Source of the DNA: Zerene cesonia
Taxonomy: Eukaryota > Arthropoda > Insecta > Lepidoptera > Pieridae
Length of the DNA stretch: 64,000 bases
Assembly: GCF_012273895.1 (NCBI RefSeq)
Contig: NC_052128.1
Location: 310,001-374,000, forward strand
Reading direction: 5' to 3'
Below are positions 34,596 to 45,342 of this stretch, piece by piece. The position numbers and the translations under genes were made by a program. Positions within the stretch are counted from its first letter, which is position 1; each line of letters begins with the position of its first letter. Below the pieces are notes generated by a model. That model was not told where the DNA came from and did not search any database. It worked only from the letters and a program-made list of their open reading frames with translations.

Positions 34596-34704
34596 AGGAC
34601 TGTTTATACTTTCGTTTTTAACGATGTGAAGGGTTTTAACTAATATGGATTCAAGTGTTAGACCCAAAAGACTGCACACAAAAATCATTCCACCTTTCAT
34701 AACA

Positions 34705-34907
34705 TCGACTATGACCTTGGTACAGTGGTTAACGCGTGAGCGTAGAACCGAGGGTTCGATTCCCGGTGGGGACGCACAAAAAAAAATGTCTCGGTCTGGC
34801 AGGACACAGAAGGTTGATCACCTACTTGCCTTAAAGAAAATCGATCAGTGAAACAGATGTTCATCATCTGCCCCATACCCCACTAGGGGACACGGGACTT
34901 CACTTTT
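34705..34907 (+). mobile_element. tRNA-derived SINE family G, copy 2
   Basis: TTGGTACAGTGGTTAACGCG, B box GGGTTCGATTCCCGG (better preserved than in copy 1), then the A run, GTCTCGGTCTGGCAGGACAC and the GGGGACACGGGACTTCAC end. It differs from the 18541 copy by a 7-bp deletion before the B box. The frame at 34645-34851 crosses it and is not a gene. Confidence 0.8.
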
Positions 34908-35327
34908 TTACATCAATTGTGTGACAAACATATAAATATATTATTCTAAAATATTAACATTCACAACCACACAACCTCTCCTCCATTTATGCTGGCTGTA
35001 CTGTCTTACCATGTTAAGCTATTGATAAAACGTATACAAAACTATTCAACTAATAAGGTGATTCGCATGCATTCTCTAAACCAACAAATATGATAGCACA
35101 AGGCTTTACCAATATTACGTAACTGTCATAAAATTTGCCTTCATAACCGTACAAGATACGTTTACTGCATACGACACGATTATCGTAAATGTAATACCTA
35201 TGAAGCGTGTTGGATTCGTGAAATGTGTCGTTACTTGCAGTTACGATGGCAATCGGTCTGTATGAGTTCTAAGTGCATAGTATGTGGTATTTGATTGCAA
35301 TAAATATTGTAACCGTGTCATATGTCT
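34908..35327. other. gene-free AT-rich stretch
   Basis: Nothing recognised. Confidence 0.5.
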
Positions 35328-35531
35328 ATCGTACTAATATTGTAAATGCGAAAGTTTGTAAGGATGTGTGTATATTTGTTACTCTTTCACACGAAAACTA
35401 CTGAACCGATTGCAATGAAATTTGGTACGTAGATAGCTGGATAGTTGGAATAACTCATAGGCAGGCCGATTTTCCTACGGGATACAAACTTACGCGGGTG
35501 AAACCGGCGAAGGGCGAAGGGCGAAGCTTAC
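35328..35531 (+). mobile_element. Lep1-like Helitron with disrupted 3' end
   Basis: Body clear (GTACTAATATTGTAAATGCG, CCGATTGCAATGAAATTTGG), but the 3' terminus reads GCGGGTGAAACCGGCGAAGG and then a GGGCGAA repeat instead of the hairpin and CTAG. Probably old and immobile. Confidence 0.7.
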
Positions 35532-36171
35532 ATGTAGTTGTATTCTCACTTTTAAACATTTCCTGAGTTCTTGTAGTTATATATATTGGACTCTGTTATC
35601 CAGTTCTCATATTTCAATAATTGAACATGCTAAAAAATTTCAAATGCTACGCATGAAATATCGCTGTCGGATGCATTAAAAGCCTCCAATGCTTCTGAAG
35701 AGGCTGCTTACAGATAGAAGTCGTTATCCACACAATCTGGGCTATCCAGCTCGCCGCCAATCCCATGCAAATTGCCATCCCTTCATAACTGTATTACCTC
35801 GTTTTCTTAATCATTTTATTCCGTCTCTTCAGGATGCAATAGAAATTTCCTACCGTGCACCTCTTGTATTGAATAACCTTATGGTACGTTAGTGAAATAT
35901 ATGCTATTCTTTAAAAATTATGTTTGATACTAATTACTGCGTTGGGATTGAAATGTTTTAAAGTTTGAATAATAAACATTAAAAGTTGGAGCAAATGTAA
36001 AGAATACAAAGCGTTAGAAGCGACAACTCTTTAATTGTGTACCCATTTGTTAGGATAACTTGAGATAACTTAACACTATTTCGCTTTTCTATAATGTGTA
36101 ACTTAAGGGTCTTAGTATATTTAACAACATATTAAAAATATAATGAAACATAGTTTTACCATTTACAATCG
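35532..36171. other. gene-free AT-rich stretch
   Basis: A 67-codon frame at 35689-35892 reads SRYPHNLGYPARRQSHANC and similar. I see no family resemblance or splice context strong enough to call it. Confidence 0.35.
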
Positions 36172-36325
36172 GAGGTCCGTTTCCTTTGCTCACCCTTCCC
36201 AGTCCATTCCTTCTTTTCTGTCAATCCTTTCCATATCCCTTACCCCATAAAAGCGGGCAGCACATTCGCAGAAGCACTACCTCTGCGAACCACCAGCTCA
36301 TTTGCCCGCTTTGACTAAAAAAAAG
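36172..36325 (-). repeat. interspersed repeat family B, copy 9 (5' half)
   Basis: GGAGGTCCGTTTCCTTTGCT, AATCCTTTCCATATCCCTTA, AAAAGCGGGCAGCACATTCG, then an 8-bp perfect hairpin (36265-36272 with 36282-36289) leading straight into CACCAGCTCATTTGCCCGC. The 'cccatgaacattt...ggtggtgatcgc' part is deleted. Confidence 0.75.
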
Positions 36326-36427
36326 GTTCGGAAAACAGTTTCTATAGAAGAGAGACGGTAATAAATCCATAGTAGCTCTTTTAAAGTAATGACAGTATTA
36401 AATTTTCATATTACATAATAAGTATAT

Positions 36428-36612
36428 TCTTAATATATAAAATTCTCGTGTCACAGTTTTCGTTGCCAAACTCCTCCGAAACGGCTTGACCGATTCTTAT
36501 GAAATTTGGTAAGCATATTGGGTAGGTCTGAGAATCGGCCAACATCTATTTTTTATCCCGATATTCTTACGGGATACGGACTTACGCGGGTGAAACCGCG
36601 GGGCGCAGCTAG
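36428..36612 (+). mobile_element. Helitron-like element, family D, type-1 3' end (upstream half of a tandem pair)
   Basis: TCTTAATATATAAAATTCTC start, GTCACAGTTTTCGTTGCCAA, GCATATTGGGTAGGTCTGAG, and a GCGGGTGAAACCGCGGGGCG then CAGCTAG end. Directly followed by TC of the next unit at 36613. Confidence 0.78.
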
Positions 36613-36770
36613 TCTTATATATAAAATTCTCGTGTCACAGTTTTCGTTGCCATACTCCTCCGAAACGGCTTGACCGATTCCTCTGAAATTTGGTAAGCAT
36701 ATTGGGTGGGTCTGAGAATCGGCCAACATCTATTATTCATCCCCCTAAATTATAAGAGTAAGGCAGAACG
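36613..36770 (+). mobile_element. Helitron-like element, family D, type-2 3' end, 3'-truncated (downstream half of a tandem pair)
   Basis: TCTTATATATAAAATTCTCG start and the same 5' half, then CATCCCCCTAAATTATAAGA and GTAAGGCAGAAC, the beginning of the type-2 terminus seen at 2125-2302. The final hairpin and CTAG are lost. Confidence 0.7.
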
Positions 36771-37921
36771 AAAGTAAATGAATGATGACAAAGAACTGTT
36801 CTGCGGTTCTTAAACGACAATATTCCATGGATTTTCATATTCCATATACTCATTATTATATGTTATAGCAGGCTCTCTGAGATAATATATTCTTAATATG
36901 GTTTAATAATATAATTTTTGCTACAAATGAAAATAAAATGCTACTATAAAAGTTATTAAATGACGAGTCAATAAGTGACTTTATTTTATTATAATCGTCA
37001 CTCAAAGCATAACAATATAACAATATAAAGTTTACTTTTACTTAAAGCATTGTCTCATCATTTGTCATGCAATAAAAAATGAATAATTTTCGGGTCCATA
37101 ACAATAAGAGAATACTCTTGGGAAAATAGAAGGAGAACTATTACTCTGATGTTATTTCTTGTTCTACGTTTTAATCATAATGAAAAGAACGCTCTTTGCA
37201 AATTGCTAAAAGCATCCAAACTCTAAGCCATTTTACATCGAACCAACGAATTTAAAACGCAAAAACAAAAAAGTGGATTATTTCACGGGCTACATAATTA
37301 CAGTTTAATTATTATAACGAGTCAAAAGCGCTTGGTACTTTATTCAATCAGTTAATATTTGAGTTCAAATTCTACTCAATCCCAAACTTCTGCTAATCAA
37401 GGAAAAGACTTCGTATAAAATTTGTAAAAGAGCTTCTGGAGTTCCTTTTAAGTTAAATATAAATGATCTCGTTGTAGATAGTGCTAATGCATTGAGTGGA
37501 TGGCTGCCTAATGACGTGTGAATGGTAATAAATGGTCACGAGGCGTGGACCCTTTCATCACAGGAAATAGGGAAGTAATTTAAATAAAGTTTTTCCTCCT
37601 TTATATCATGGTTTCTTTTGCACGTGGAGAGCTTTTAATAGGTGTTCATTTTCATTTAAAAACGCTATTAAATATTTTACGTTTAATTTATTTTAATAGT
37701 TTCACTTGTTAAAAAAAAAGTGTAAATCGTCTCAAAACAATATCAAGAGCTAAGGAATGATACTAATAATAAATAACACTGTGGTACAAACAGGCTAACA
37801 GACAAATTAAATGAAATTAAATTTATTCAAATGTTTTTGATATTTGTGTTTAGAAATGAAACTGGATTGCTTTAATCAGAGAGCCGTTTTTAATTTGCGC
37901 TATATGAAACGTTTTAATGTA
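36771..37921. other. gene-free AT-rich stretch
   Basis: Nothing recognised. Confidence 0.5.
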
Positions 37922-38190
37922 GGAGTCGAACACGCGAGTCGAGCACGAATTGGGCCAGCTCGCACCGGCGACTTACCACACCGTCACAGAAGACCGGCGT
38001 GAAATAATAGCATGCTACTGTATTTCGTAAGGAGAGTCGGGAGCTGGAGGCCCCATTTCCTTTTGCCTCGTCTTTTCCAGTCAAGCGAGCAGTGCATTCA
38101 CAGAGGCACTATCTCTGTAAATATTCATGGGTGGTGGTGATCGCTAACCATCAGGCGTGCCACCAGCTCGGTCGCTCGCTATGAGGTAAA
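37922..38190 (-). repeat. interspersed repeat family B, copy 10 (nearly full length)
   Basis: CACGCGAGTCGAGCACGAAT at the 3' end, CGAAATACAGTAGCATGCT on the complementary strand, a hairpin at 38096-38122 (9 of 10 pairs), and the head as ACCATCAGGCGTGCCACCAG. Confidence 0.8.
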
Positions 38191-38679
38191 AAAACATATA
38201 TTTTTTATTCCATCACCATAAAATGATAGTGCATAAGCGTATCTTCTTTTATAGTAAAATAACAAGTTATCTCGGCCTGGCGTTTTATTTATCTCCCTTA
38301 TTTACATAACCCGAGCTGACGAAGGGCCCCGGGGCGATTTGAGGTGTTTACTGTTTATATGCTGATCGTCTAATAACTTGAGATTTGGCGCTTTTGCATT
38401 GATATTTTGAGTTCTTATTTTGTTTTTATTTCTATATCAGTTGATGCGATGGAGTATGCAATGTTTTTTTTCTGATATTTACAAGTTTCTAAGTATATGA
38501 AAAAGTCAAATAAGATCAATTTAGCTTGGTATTGATGGAATAAGAAATTTGTATGACAAATAATTAGATTTTTCCACTCATAACAGTAGCTTAGTTTCTA
38601 AATTAGAACTTAATGTGGTGAAAATAATTTATTTTATTTTTCTGATATTAAGATGACAATACATTATATCTAACATATT
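38191..38679. other. gene-free AT-rich stretch
   Basis: Nothing recognised. Confidence 0.5.
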
Positions 38680-38868
38680 AGCTTTAGCCCGTGGCTTCGC
38701 CCACGTAAAGTAAATTTTTGTATGAGAATAAGATGTTTCGCCGCGGTAAATAGCAGCATATATCACCCTCTAGCCTCCTAACTATTTCCAAACAAAAATC
38801 AAATCATTAAATCAGTGAAAGAAAGACAAACAAACAAACACTTTCGCTTTTATTATTATAGTATTATA
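38680..38868 (-). repeat. short transposon remnant with GC-rich end
   Basis: TTAGCCCGTGGCTTCGCCCA at the left, AATCATTAAATCAGTGAAAG and ACAAACAAACACTTTCGCTT at the right. A typical Helitron- or LINE-tail-like lepidopteran fragment. Confidence 0.5.
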
Positions 38869-39010
38869 TTATAGTAAATTTAGTAATTTATTTAGCTGTT
38901 TTTGGCATTTTTATGCACTTTTATTGCACTTGATTTAATTATCACACTTTTTCTGTAATTGCATACCTATATAGTATTTTTTTGTGTTTGATTTTACGTG
39001 AGTATCATAC

Positions 39011-39139
39011 ATTTAGAAATTAAAAACTTTCTCCGAAGTCTCCCCGTGATCACACTCGCTGTAAAGTGTTCGAAACGTCGGGTTAATATAATGAATTAAT
39101 CGCGTTTAAAATCCATTAAAAAGTTTTTAATTTCTAAAT
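39011..39139. mobile_element. family K palindromic MITE, complete
   Basis: Terminal inverted repeats of 20 bp are perfect: ATTTAGAAATTAAAAACTTT at 39011-39030 and its complement at 39120-39139. The centre carries CACTCGCTGTAAAGTGTTCG and AAACGTCGGGTTAATATAAT. It is non-coding and 129 bp, so a MITE mobilised in trans. No clear target duplication seen. Confidence 0.85.
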
Positions 39140-40110
39140 ACATACCTATATACTAAAATATTTTATTAATTGCTTCACTTTGTTTCCTATACACAAAATT
39201 TCCACCTTTTTAATTGCAAACGAGTGAACATTAAGGGTTCTGAGTTAAATAAAAGTGGCAGAACTAGAGATCACATGATGTTAATCACCTACTCTTATGT
39301 TATACATATGTGATGTTAGAGTTAATTTAAATGCGTTATAATTAAAATATAATATATGTTTTTATGTAAGATATAGACCAAATTTATATGGTGGCGCATG
39401 GTACCAGCTTTAAAATAAAAAAGAATTATAAAAATCAGTTCACGCAGTAAAAATTTATGAGCGAACAAACACAAAAAATCCGCTCAAATTTTAAAATCTC
39501 CTCTTTTTTGAAGTTGGTTGAAAAGTAATGATATTCATAAATAACAGCTTATATTGAATTTTCCAAAGTAACCTTTTCTATCCCCGTTTGATATATTCGT
39601 CGACAATGCTTCAGTCTTAGTAGATTTATCCTAAATCTCGTGCTATGATATACGAGAAACCTTCTAAAGCCCCGTAATGTATGAGCGATTTTTATTGTTT
39701 GATAATATTTATCGGAATTTCGGTAAAATAAACAATATTGATATATTTTTTATTCACAACATATTTTATACATAAACTTTATATCAAAACGAAATCTAAT
39801 TCTCTATCTATCTATCTATAATTCTATCTATCTATCCATAAAAATATATATCCTTTATCTTGCTTTGTATGTATGTATTTGCATATATTTCTACTGTTAC
39901 AGTTATTATTACACCAATACACGCATGGATCGGTGACATAACGAACATTTCAAGTCATATCATAAACGCAGAAGTTTGTAAGTAATATATTATATGTTCC
40001 CTTTCACGCGAAAACCATTAAACGAATTTTGATGATACACAGTAGTGGTATAGCTTATCAGGTTTAACCATGCCCGCACAGCTGTTAGATTTTTTTTAAT
40101 GTTACATAAA
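39140..40110. other. gene-free AT-rich stretch
   Basis: Holds a (TCTA)n microsatellite at 39803-39836 and a Helitron-like scrap at about 39965-40080 (CCCTTTCACGCGAAAACCAT). Confidence 0.45.
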
Positions 40111-40123
40111 CATGGGCAAGCTA

Positions 40124-40353
40124 AATTTAGTTAGTTTATAACCTTTGAAATGTTTTATAAATGAGAAATTTATAAAGAATGGAAAAATTTTGATCACGAG
40201 GCGGGATTCGAACCGTGCCCTTATTCACATAAAACCGAAAGAGTAGAAGAAATTCCGTGTGGCCGAGAGGCTAGGCGTTGCTACGGTTTGACAAAAAACG
40301 CGGGTTCGAATCCCGACTCGTGATCAATTTTTTTCTATTCTTTCAAAATTTCT
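40124..40353. mobile_element. tRNA foldback element, internally deleted copy
   Basis: Left end TTTAGTTAGTTTATAACC matches the left end of the 55229 element. Next comes an antisense T-arm piece GATCACGAGGCGGGATTCGA (40192-40211), then a jump to AAACCGAAAGAGTAGAAGAA and a sense tRNA-like unit (about 40253-40323) with the D-arm GGCCGAGAGGCTAGGC and T-arm GCGGGTTCGAATCCCGA. The right end is TTTTTTTCTATTCTTTC. The acceptor stem is mutated. Near-identical 13-14 bp repeats CATGGGCAAGCTA (40111-40123) and CATGGACAAAGCTA (40354-40367) mark the target duplication. Confidence 0.75.
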
Positions 40354-40834
40354 CATGGACAAAGCTAGTTTTTCGTTCGTGCCTTATTACATAATATTAC
40401 CTTATTTTCGATAAAAGCTCACTCCAAACCTCTTGCCCTTGGTAAAGATATTAAATTCCCATGTAATATAATACTGCTAAATGAAAAAATAATTCGTTAA
40501 ATACAAAGCAAACGAGTTTTGCTTAACTCTTAACTTGGACGAATACTTCCAGTTATAGCCGAAGTTAATGATGCGGAGGACTTGTAAACTTCGCTGAAGC
40601 GTTAAGATTTGTGTTACAAGCGAAATGAGATTTTATAGGGTTTAGAAAACGAACTAATTTCGCTTAATTTGAAATACATTTTTCTAGTTCTCAATAATGC
40701 TTTAGATACCAGAACCTAGTGCTATCTGATGGAGCATCACCAATATTTACTACTTAGAGAAAAATACACTTAAAACAGAAGTATAATGTACATACGAAAC
40801 TTTATTTATAATATTTAGTGCTTATACATCTTAT

Positions 40835-40973
40835 CCCCCCGTCTCTTCTAAATCACTGAACTAATTTGGATACAGTTTTACACCGAAAAACCCACGGAAA
40901 CGGGAACTTAATAGGGAAACCGTGGGACTGTCTTTTTCCTTAAACGCGGGCGCGGGCGAAGCCACGGGCTAAA
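40835..40973 (+). repeat. short transposon remnant with GC-rich end
   Basis: CCCCGTCTCTTCTAAATCAC, ATTTGGATACAGTTTTACAC, and a terminus GGGCGAAGCCACGGGCTAA. Same kind of end as 38680, opposite strand. Confidence 0.45.
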
Positions 40974-42428
40974 AGCCAGCTTTCGACATTGTTCACACAA
41001 TTAAATAAAGATTTAGATCGTCACTATGCTGTCCGATAACAGATTTATGACACAATATAGCATATGGATGAATTTATTAAAAATATTTTTTTTATTTTTA
41101 AAACATTAACCAATTTACGTACAACATAATGGTTTTGTATGTATAATTATATTATAGTGGTGTGGTTTTTAAATTTTACAGCACCAATTTTCCACGCTGA
41201 AGCTTCACTACCAAGCATCTACTACCGTTAGATCCTCAGCAATATTAGTCATTAAATATGGCCACAAAATTTCATTACACCAAGTCCTTGCCGGTTTAAA
41301 ATTCCGCTTCAACCTAAGACGAACGGCAGAAACTTAATTTGAATTAGTTTCATTACACAGCCCTTAAGCAATATCATAAAAGTAATCCCGAACTTCTTGG
41401 TATCTGATTTTGTTCCCTTTCCGATTATTTAATTTGCTAATGGAGCTGTAGTACCATGTATTTATTTTATTTCGCAAACTTTACAGATCTCTGATGGTTT
41501 TTCATCAACAACGTTTGAATTTTTGATTTGTTGAAGTAATTATTACATTAATGGTAAATTTAATAACTTTTTGTGTAATGATATAGATTTCTTCTAAATA
41601 TTCGACTAACTTCAAAATATGCTCTATTCTGTGGTCGAATGTAGCTACTTGTTTGTGTTATGTTATCTGTGGTATAACTGTCAGATAAACGACAATTCAT
41701 TTATGAAAATATAAGTAAAAGCTATCAGTATAATCTTCCCAACGTGACACTCGTAGAATTTTACAAAGCTATATTGCCATAGCAAAAAGAATGAATTGAT
41801 TTTAATTAAGCTATGGAACTGGCCATAATTTTCATATTTTGTCACTTGTATTAAAAATTGTTTTAATTTACTAATAGTTCTTCAACGAACACGCGAATTC
41901 ACACGACATTTCTTATCCAAAAATATTTTCAACTCAGTAAATAATAATAATTATAATAAAGAACATTTGCGCGGGAAATAATAACTACGTGTAAAAAAAC
42001 TTCCACAGTAAAATAGACTCTATTTTTAGCGTACGTGGGATGAATATAAAATATCATATAAAATAAGGCAAACAAATCAGAAACATATTATACCGTAAAT
42101 GCTCACTTAGGAACACTGAAATTATACCGAACAATGACTTAACACATTAAGGAACTCGGCACCAAGTTTGCGGGAACTGTGCCTAAATTTCTGTTCTAAA
42201 TACTTGTTAAAATCATTAGGAAGTGTTATAATATGCGACGCAAATGCGTATCCATATTTCAATATCAGTAGAAGATTTTTCTACTATATTTTCTGAAGGC
42301 GTTCAATAGACAAGAGAAAATGCGATCTAGTAGGCCATGGCTGTTGATATTCATAATACGACAAATTTTATAAATGGATTTTTTTGTTAACTGTATAAGA
42401 TAGAATAAGCGAAAATATTATTGTATAT
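40974..42428. other. gene-free AT-rich stretch
   Basis: Nothing recognised. Confidence 0.5.
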
Positions 42429-42488
42429 ATTTAGAAATTAAAAACTTTTCAACGGATTTTAAACGCTATTTATTCATTATATTATTAA
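42429..42488 (+). mobile_element. family K MITE, left arm only
   Basis: ATTTAGAAATTAAAAACTTT, then TCAACGGATTTTAAACGC, broken at ATTATTAA, 12 bp before a Helitron. The rest is missing. Confidence 0.75.
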
Positions 42489-42500
42489 AATTATTGTATA

Positions 42501-42684
42501 CTAGCTGCGCCCCGCGGTTTCACCCGCGTAAGTCCGTATCCCGTAGGAATGTCGGGATAAAAAATAGATGTTGGCCGATTCTCAGACCTACCCAATATGC
42601 TTACCAAATTTCAGAGGAATCGGTCAAGCCGTTTCGGAGGAGTATGGCAACGAAAACTGTGACACGAGAATTTTATATATAAGA
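42501..42684 (-). mobile_element. Helitron-like element, family D, type-1 3' end (solo)
   Basis: Minus-strand start TCTTATATATAAAATTCTCG, end GCGGGTGAAACCGCGGGGCG then CAGCTAG. A complete single unit of the kind found as the upstream member of both tandem pairs. Confidence 0.8.
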
Positions 42685-42837
42685 TATTCATAGAAATCTT
42701 TCGAGTAGGTATTGGCAAAAATCAGTACGAGTTTTGAATAAACTTTTTGAAGACAATCAACATATTATGAAACTGTTAATTAATTGAATAAAATAGAACT
42801 AGTATGATCTTGTGTATGATTTTGCGCTAGTATTAGA

Positions 42838-43005
42838 TTTAGAAATTAAAGACTTTTAAACCGATTTAAAAGAGATTTATTCATTTTATTATTTAACCCG
42901 CCATTGCGAACACTTTCGAAGCGTGGTCACGGGAAGACTCAGTCTCACGTAATAAAATGTTAAAAACGATTTTAAAATCCGTTAAGAAGTCTTTAATTTC
43001 TAAAA
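42838..43005. mobile_element. family K palindromic MITE, complete, diverged
   Basis: Inverted repeats TTTAGAAATTAAAGACTT at 42838-42855 and their complement at 42988-43005 are perfect over 18 bp. Both arms share the AAAGACTT variant (AAAAACTT elsewhere). The centre keeps TTAACCCGCCATTGCGAACA and GTGGTCACGGGAAGACTC. Confidence 0.8.
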
Positions 43006-43349
43006 TAGAAGAGTAAAAAAAACACACTTCAAAAGAGAATTTGAAACGAACACGCCAATCTATAATCTCTCATTATCGAATATAATATCGCGTCGAAAAG
43101 TCCAATTAATCGATATTAACAACCAACAGGAAGAGACGCAGCCAAAGTATACGAACATTATTTCAAAGTTGATTGGCGAACACAAACAATCTGTATAACA
43201 AACACATTTATTAATATTGAGAGATCTGTTGAGCAACAACGTGATCGTGGAGACGTCTCTCGGATTATATAAGATGCTGAACACAGCAATGGGATATTGT
43301 TTTGCTATGTATGAGACAGTGAATAACAAAAATAGCCCTTTGTTTATTT

Positions 43350-43600
43350 TATGTAAAAGTGAGTAACTGAGCTGTTGGTTCGGCTGATGGCAAGCGGTCC
43401 TCACTGCCCATGAACTTTTGGAAATGTAGCGTCACTACAAATACGTTGTCCGTTTTAAAGGGATAAGGAAAGAAATGACTATGGGAATAGAGGAATGGAT
43501 TAGGAAGAGTGAGGAAAAGGATTTTGGCCTCAATATCTCATTAAGCACAGTTGAATGTCTACTATTTCACGAAAATCTGTATGGGGGCGTGATACCTTCT
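43350..43600 (+). repeat. interspersed repeat family B, copy 11 (diverged)
   Basis: AACTGAGCTGTTGGTTCGGC, GATAAGGAAAGAAATGACTA, AAGAGTGAGGAAAAGGATTT and the GAATGTCTACTATTTCACG region, then GTATGGGGGCGTGATACC. The 114-codon minus frame at 43060-43404 overlaps its start and has no recognisable domain. Confidence 0.7.
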
Positions 43601-44109
43601 TGGAAAATGATATTTAAATATTGTTTTGATTCGTGTCAATTCAGAGTCTGAACTTATAAGCTGATATGCTTCATAGTCGGGAAGATTTTACATTTTTGGA
43701 TCTTACATTCTTATGTGACCAGCAGAGTTTAGTATATTTCTATTTTATAACTTTTATAAACAAATGTAACTGTTTAGCACCATAAATGCAAATGTAAATG
43801 CACCGTGACTATAATATGACAAACATAAAAAATAATAATTTGAAGTAAATGTTTTCGGATGTTTAAAAAATTTTAGATACGACTGCCGGCCTATTAATTC
43901 ATATGTACCATAATATTCTTGTAAACCCTTTAATTTATTGCATTGCTACTATTTTACACAGTTTATCGATAATCGTACAATTATTTAATAATACCACTTA
44001 AAATACATGCATAAGATTGGTAAGAACTTTATCTAACTGTGGTGAGATTAAACCCGTACTTGGTGAAAAAGATTTAGCAGAAAAAAGTAAGAATTTATTG
44101 CTTCATTGC
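43601..44109. other. gene-free AT-rich stretch flanking the BEL element
   Basis: Nothing recognised. The five bases before the LTR, ATTGC at 44105-44109, are the candidate target duplication of the BEL insertion. Confidence 0.45.
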
Positions 44110-44205
44110 TGGTAATGCCAATATTAATAAAATAGTGAATTAAAATTAAATATTTATTATTTTGTGGTGTAATCCAACTACCCTCCTTACATACGAGCAC
44201 AACCA
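44110..44205 (+). repeat. BEL/Pao 5' LTR, left part (runs into gap)
   Basis: About 96 bp with only a few differences from 49799-49894, then N. The high similarity of the two LTR starts suggests an insertion not very old relative to other repeats here. Confidence 0.85.
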
Positions 44206-45205
44206 NNNNNNNNNNNNNNNNNNNNNNNNNNNNNNNNNNNNNNNNNNNNNNNNNNNNNNNNNNNNNNNNNNNNNNNNNNNNNNNNNNNNNNNNNNNNNNN
44301 NNNNNNNNNNNNNNNNNNNNNNNNNNNNNNNNNNNNNNNNNNNNNNNNNNNNNNNNNNNNNNNNNNNNNNNNNNNNNNNNNNNNNNNNNNNNNNNNNNNN
44401 NNNNNNNNNNNNNNNNNNNNNNNNNNNNNNNNNNNNNNNNNNNNNNNNNNNNNNNNNNNNNNNNNNNNNNNNNNNNNNNNNNNNNNNNNNNNNNNNNNNN
44501 NNNNNNNNNNNNNNNNNNNNNNNNNNNNNNNNNNNNNNNNNNNNNNNNNNNNNNNNNNNNNNNNNNNNNNNNNNNNNNNNNNNNNNNNNNNNNNNNNNNN
44601 NNNNNNNNNNNNNNNNNNNNNNNNNNNNNNNNNNNNNNNNNNNNNNNNNNNNNNNNNNNNNNNNNNNNNNNNNNNNNNNNNNNNNNNNNNNNNNNNNNNN
44701 NNNNNNNNNNNNNNNNNNNNNNNNNNNNNNNNNNNNNNNNNNNNNNNNNNNNNNNNNNNNNNNNNNNNNNNNNNNNNNNNNNNNNNNNNNNNNNNNNNNN
44801 NNNNNNNNNNNNNNNNNNNNNNNNNNNNNNNNNNNNNNNNNNNNNNNNNNNNNNNNNNNNNNNNNNNNNNNNNNNNNNNNNNNNNNNNNNNNNNNNNNNN
44901 NNNNNNNNNNNNNNNNNNNNNNNNNNNNNNNNNNNNNNNNNNNNNNNNNNNNNNNNNNNNNNNNNNNNNNNNNNNNNNNNNNNNNNNNNNNNNNNNNNNN
45001 NNNNNNNNNNNNNNNNNNNNNNNNNNNNNNNNNNNNNNNNNNNNNNNNNNNNNNNNNNNNNNNNNNNNNNNNNNNNNNNNNNNNNNNNNNNNNNNNNNNN
45101 NNNNNNNNNNNNNNNNNNNNNNNNNNNNNNNNNNNNNNNNNNNNNNNNNNNNNNNNNNNNNNNNNNNNNNNNNNNNNNNNNNNNNNNNNNNNNNNNNNNN
45201 NNNNN
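44206..45205. other. assembly gap, exactly 1000 N
   Basis: Placeholder gap inside the BEL element. The true length is unknown and should contain the rest of the 5' LTR, primer-binding site, gag and protease if those survive. Confidence 0.99.
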
Positions 45206-45342
45206 CCCTCATCTGCTTCTCCCCGACGTAGTTCATGCGCCTCATGACTCGTCGGCGCCCGCTGCATTGCGCACGGTGTTAGGTTTTGTAATAATGGGTT
45301 CCGTACCTACCATACCTAACTTAAATACACAACCCTTGGTCC

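Noticed and set aside
43060..43404. 114-codon minus frame
   Set aside because: Overlaps family B, has no domain-like pattern, no splice context, and is of a length expected by chance in this much sequence.
44146..45267. Long reading frames across the first N run
   Set aside because: They consist almost wholly of X from N bases; the real flanks are LTR and unplaced BEL sequence.
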